A stretch of DNA of 64,000 nucleotides from Streptomyces sp. NBC_01351. Its GTDB lineage: Bacteria; Actinomycetota; Actinomycetes; Streptomycetales; Streptomycetaceae. A model generated the notes under the pieces. The model was not told the origin of the DNA and searched no databases. It saw only the letters and a list, made by a program, of their open reading frames with translations. Location of the stretch: contig NZ_CP108356.1 of assembly GCF_036237315.1 (NCBI RefSeq), forward strand, positions 1,860,001-1,924,000, written 5' to 3'. Shown piece by piece: positions 62,136-64,000 of the stretch. The position numbers and the translations under genes were made by a program. How positions within the stretch are numbered: the first letter of the stretch is position 1; every line of letters begins with the position of its first letter.

Positions 62136-63884
62136 GTGCAGTTCGAGGTGTGGGCACCACTGACAGGTCATGTCGCCTTGCGACTCGACGACGCGACGTA
62201 CGACATGGCGCGCGATCCGGGCCGCGAGGGCTGGTGGACGGTGGAGGCACCGGCCGGGGACGGCAGCCGGTACGGGTTCCTGCTGGACGGCGACACCACC
62301 CCCCGGCCCGACCCCCGCTCCCGCCGGCTGCCGGACGGCCCCGACGGGCTGTCCGCGGTGGTCGACCTGGAGGCGCTCATTCCGGTACGGACTCCGCCGC
62401 CCCGCACCCGCCTCCAGGACGCCGTCCTGTACGAGCTCCACATCGGCACCTTCACCCCCGAGGGCACCTTCGACGCCGCCGCCGCCCGCCTCGGGCACCT
62501 CACCTCCCTCGGCGTCACGCACGTGGAGCTGATGCCGGTCTGCTCCTTCCCCGGCCGGCACGGCTGGGGGTACGACGGGGTCGCCCCCTGGTCGGTGCAC
62601 GAGCCGTACGGGGGCCCCGCCGGGCTGGCCCGGTTCACGGAGGCCGCGCACGCGGCCGGGCTGGGCGTGGTGCTGGACGTGGTCCACAACCACCTCGGCC
62701 CCTCCGGCAACCACCTCCCCGCCTTCGGCCCGTACTTCACCGACACCCACCACACCCCGTGGGGCGCGGCGGTGAACCTGGACGCGCCCGGCTCCGACGA
62801 GGTGCGCGCGTACCTCCTGGGCAGTGCGCTGGTCTGGCTGCGCGACTACGGGATCGACGGACTGCGGCTGGACGCCGTGCACGCGCTGGCCGACGACCGG
62901 GCGCTGACCTTCCTGGAGGAACTGAGCGCCGCCGTGGACGAGTTGGCGGCGGACACCGGCCGGCCGCTGTTCCTGATCGCCGAGTCGGACCGGTGCGACC
63001 CGCGCACCGTCACCGTGCGCGCCGACGGGGGGCTGGGGCTGCACGCCCAGTGGAACGACGACTTCCACCACGCCCTGCACTGCGCGCTGACCGGCGAATC
63101 CCAGGCGTACTACGCCGACTTCGCCACCGCCCCGCTCGGCGCCCTCGCCAAGACCATGACCCGGGCCTTCTTCCACGACGGAACCTGGTCCTCCTTCCGG
63201 GCCCGCACCCACGGCCGCCCGGTGGACCGGCGCCGCACCCCGGCCCACCGCTTCCTCGGCTACACCCAGACCCACGACCAGATCGGCAACCGGGCGCTCG
63301 GCGACCGGCTCTCCGCCTCGCTCCCCCCCGGGCTGCTGGCGTGCGCGGCGACGGTGGCACTGACCGGGCCGTTCGTGCCGATGCTGTTCATGGGCGAGGA
63401 GTGGGGGGCCGGGACGCCCTGGCAGTACTTCACGGACCACCCCGACCCGGAGCTCGCCGAGGCCGTACGGGCCGGGCGGCGCCGGGAGTTCGCGGCGCAC
63501 GGCTGGAAGCCGGAAGAGATCCCGGACCCGCAGGACCCGGCCACCCGGGACCGCTCCTGCCTTGACTGGGCCGAACCCGAACGGGCAGCGCACGCACGCC
63601 TGTTGGACTGGTACCGCGCCCTCGTGGCGCTGCGCCGCAGCCACCCGGACCTGCGCGACCCGGACCTTGCGGCGGTCCGGGTCGCCCACGACGAGGAACG
63701 GCGCTGGCTCACCTTCCGGCGCGGCGACGTCCGGGTGTGCGTGAACCTCTCCCCGGAGCCGGTGACGATCGCGCTGGGCCGCAACGGGGTCCGGGTGCTG
63801 GCCGCCTGGGAGCCGGTCGAACACCCCGGCCCGGACGGGCGGGTCCACGTACCGGGTGAATCGGCGGTCGTGCTCGGCCCGTGA
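62136..63884 (+). CDS. treZ: Malto-oligosyltrehalose trehalohydrolase
   Basis: This 582-aa GH13 enzyme releases trehalose from the TreY product. An N-terminal CBM48-like domain (VQFEVWAPLTGHVALRLDD) precedes the barrel. Catalytic residues: D in GLRLDAVHALADD, E in LFLIAESDRCDP and D in TQTHDQIGNRALG. Markers such as HNHLGPSGNHLPAFGPYF and FMGEEWGAGTPWQYF are TreZ-typical. The GTG at 62136 has GAGGGGA. Together with treY and glgX it makes trehalose from glycogen. Confidence 0.94.
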   Translation: MQFEVWAPLTGHVALRLDDATYDMARDPGREGWWTVEAPAGDGSRYGFLLDGDTTPRPDPRSRRLPDGPDGLSAVVDLEALIPVRTPPPRTRLQDAVLYELHIGTFTPEGTFDAAAARLGHLTSLGVTHVELMPVCSFPGRHGWGYDGVAPWSVHEPYGGPAGLARFTEAAHAAGLGVVLDVVHNHLGPSGNHLPAFGPYFTDTHHTPWGAAVNLDAPGSDEVRAYLLGSALVWLRDYGIDGLRLDAVHALADDRALTFLEELSAAVDELAADTGRPLFLIAESDRCDPRTVTVRADGGLGLHAQWNDDFHHALHCALTGESQAYYADFATAPLGALAKTMTRAFFHDGTWSSFRARTHGRPVDRRRTPAHRFLGYTQTHDQIGNRALGDRLSASLPPGLLACAATVALTGPFVPMLFMGEEWGAGTPWQYFTDHPDPELAEAVRAGRRREFAAHGWKPEEIPDPQDPATRDRSCLDWAEPERAAHARLLDWYRALVALRRSHPDLRDPDLAAVRVAHDEERRWLTFRRGDVRVCVNLSPEPVTIALGRNGVRVLAAWEPVEHPGPDGRVHVPGESAVVLGP

Positions 63885-63929
63885 GCGGGCACCGCCGCTG
63901 TTCGGCCTTCCGACCTTTCGGCTACTCGG

Positions 63930-64000
63930 CTATTCGACGACGGCGAGCTCGCGCGGGGCGTTGTTGAGGCGGCGCCCCCCGTCCTCGGTGACGGTCACGA
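63930..64000 (-). CDS. C-terminal end of an unidentified protein (rest outside window)
   Basis: Reading left from the window end, the minus strand gives VTVTEDGGRRLNNAPREL and then AVVE followed by TAG at 63932. The tail resembles the end of M24 aminopeptidase P-type proteins (VTEDG..LN..PREL), but the fragment is too short to be sure. Confidence 0.5.
   Translation of the reverse strand, partial: VTVTEDGGRRLNNAPRELAVVE

Overview
The window is very GC-rich actinobacterial DNA and looks like chromosomal sequence from a Streptomyces or close relative. The evidence is strong third-position G/C bias, frequent GTG starts, long spurious antisense frames, DUF2637 and SAV2148/HEPN-type proteins, a 'putative leader peptide' of the RRHVDLxRxxSAxC type, and a mosaic GC-rich intergenic repeat seen three times. 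It is mostly ordinary core and accessory metabolism, with one clear RNA-guided nuclease locus. Family names come from reading the translations; no database search was run.

Layout, 1-11 kb: a minus-strand xanthine dehydrogenase operon (molybdopterin subunit cut by the window edge, 2Fe-2S subunit, FAD subunit) diverges from a PucR-type regulator. A TPR-like protein, a mosaic repeat block and a GntR/FCD regulator follow. Next is an FhuF-like 2Fe-2S iron reductase behind a near-perfect iron-regulator box. At 8.4-10.1 kb lies an IscB (RuvC+HNH) nuclease gene preceded by a string of hairpins that I read as its omega (HEARO) RNA. A DUF2637 membrane protein comes after it.

11-33 kb: an anti-sigma-type ATPase, pyruvate oxidase, a proline-rich PP2C-like pseudo-phosphatase and a large secreted S8 protease divergent from a LuxR-like regulator. 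Then come DUF456, a TetR/DUF4345 divergent pair, rsgA with a possible short upstream ORF, a TetR-P450 pair with overlapping stop/start and a perfect operator, a BrkB-type membrane protein, an AidB-like acyl-CoA dehydrogenase, a GAF regulator, a GNAT protein and a lipoprotein.

33.5-43.2 kb: a complete assimilatory sulfur operon. The order is Cys-containing leader peptide, sulfite reductase, 59-aa zinc-ribbon protein, cysH, cysC, cysD, cysN, short Cys-containing ORFs, sulfonate-type ABC transporter (binding protein, ATPase, permease) and sirohydrochlorin chelatase. Sulfate is activated by CysDN and CysC, reduced by CysH and Sir, the chelatase supplies siroheme for Sir, and the transporter imports organic sulfur. 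Most genes overlap by 1-14 bp.

43.2-64 kb: ketopantoate reductase-like, aldo/keto reductase, cupin, DUF1697, an OleD-like macrolide glycosyltransferase divergent from a phosphotransferase, and a DUF2867/TetR pair with two matched operators. A DnaQ-like exonuclease and a SAV2148-type protein follow. The last part is a glycogen-to-trehalose set (glgX, treY, treZ) interspersed with an MFS transporter, an M14 peptidase, a GNAT protein, an unknown protein and a DUF1707-FHA protein. No tRNA, rRNA or CRISPR array was recognised.
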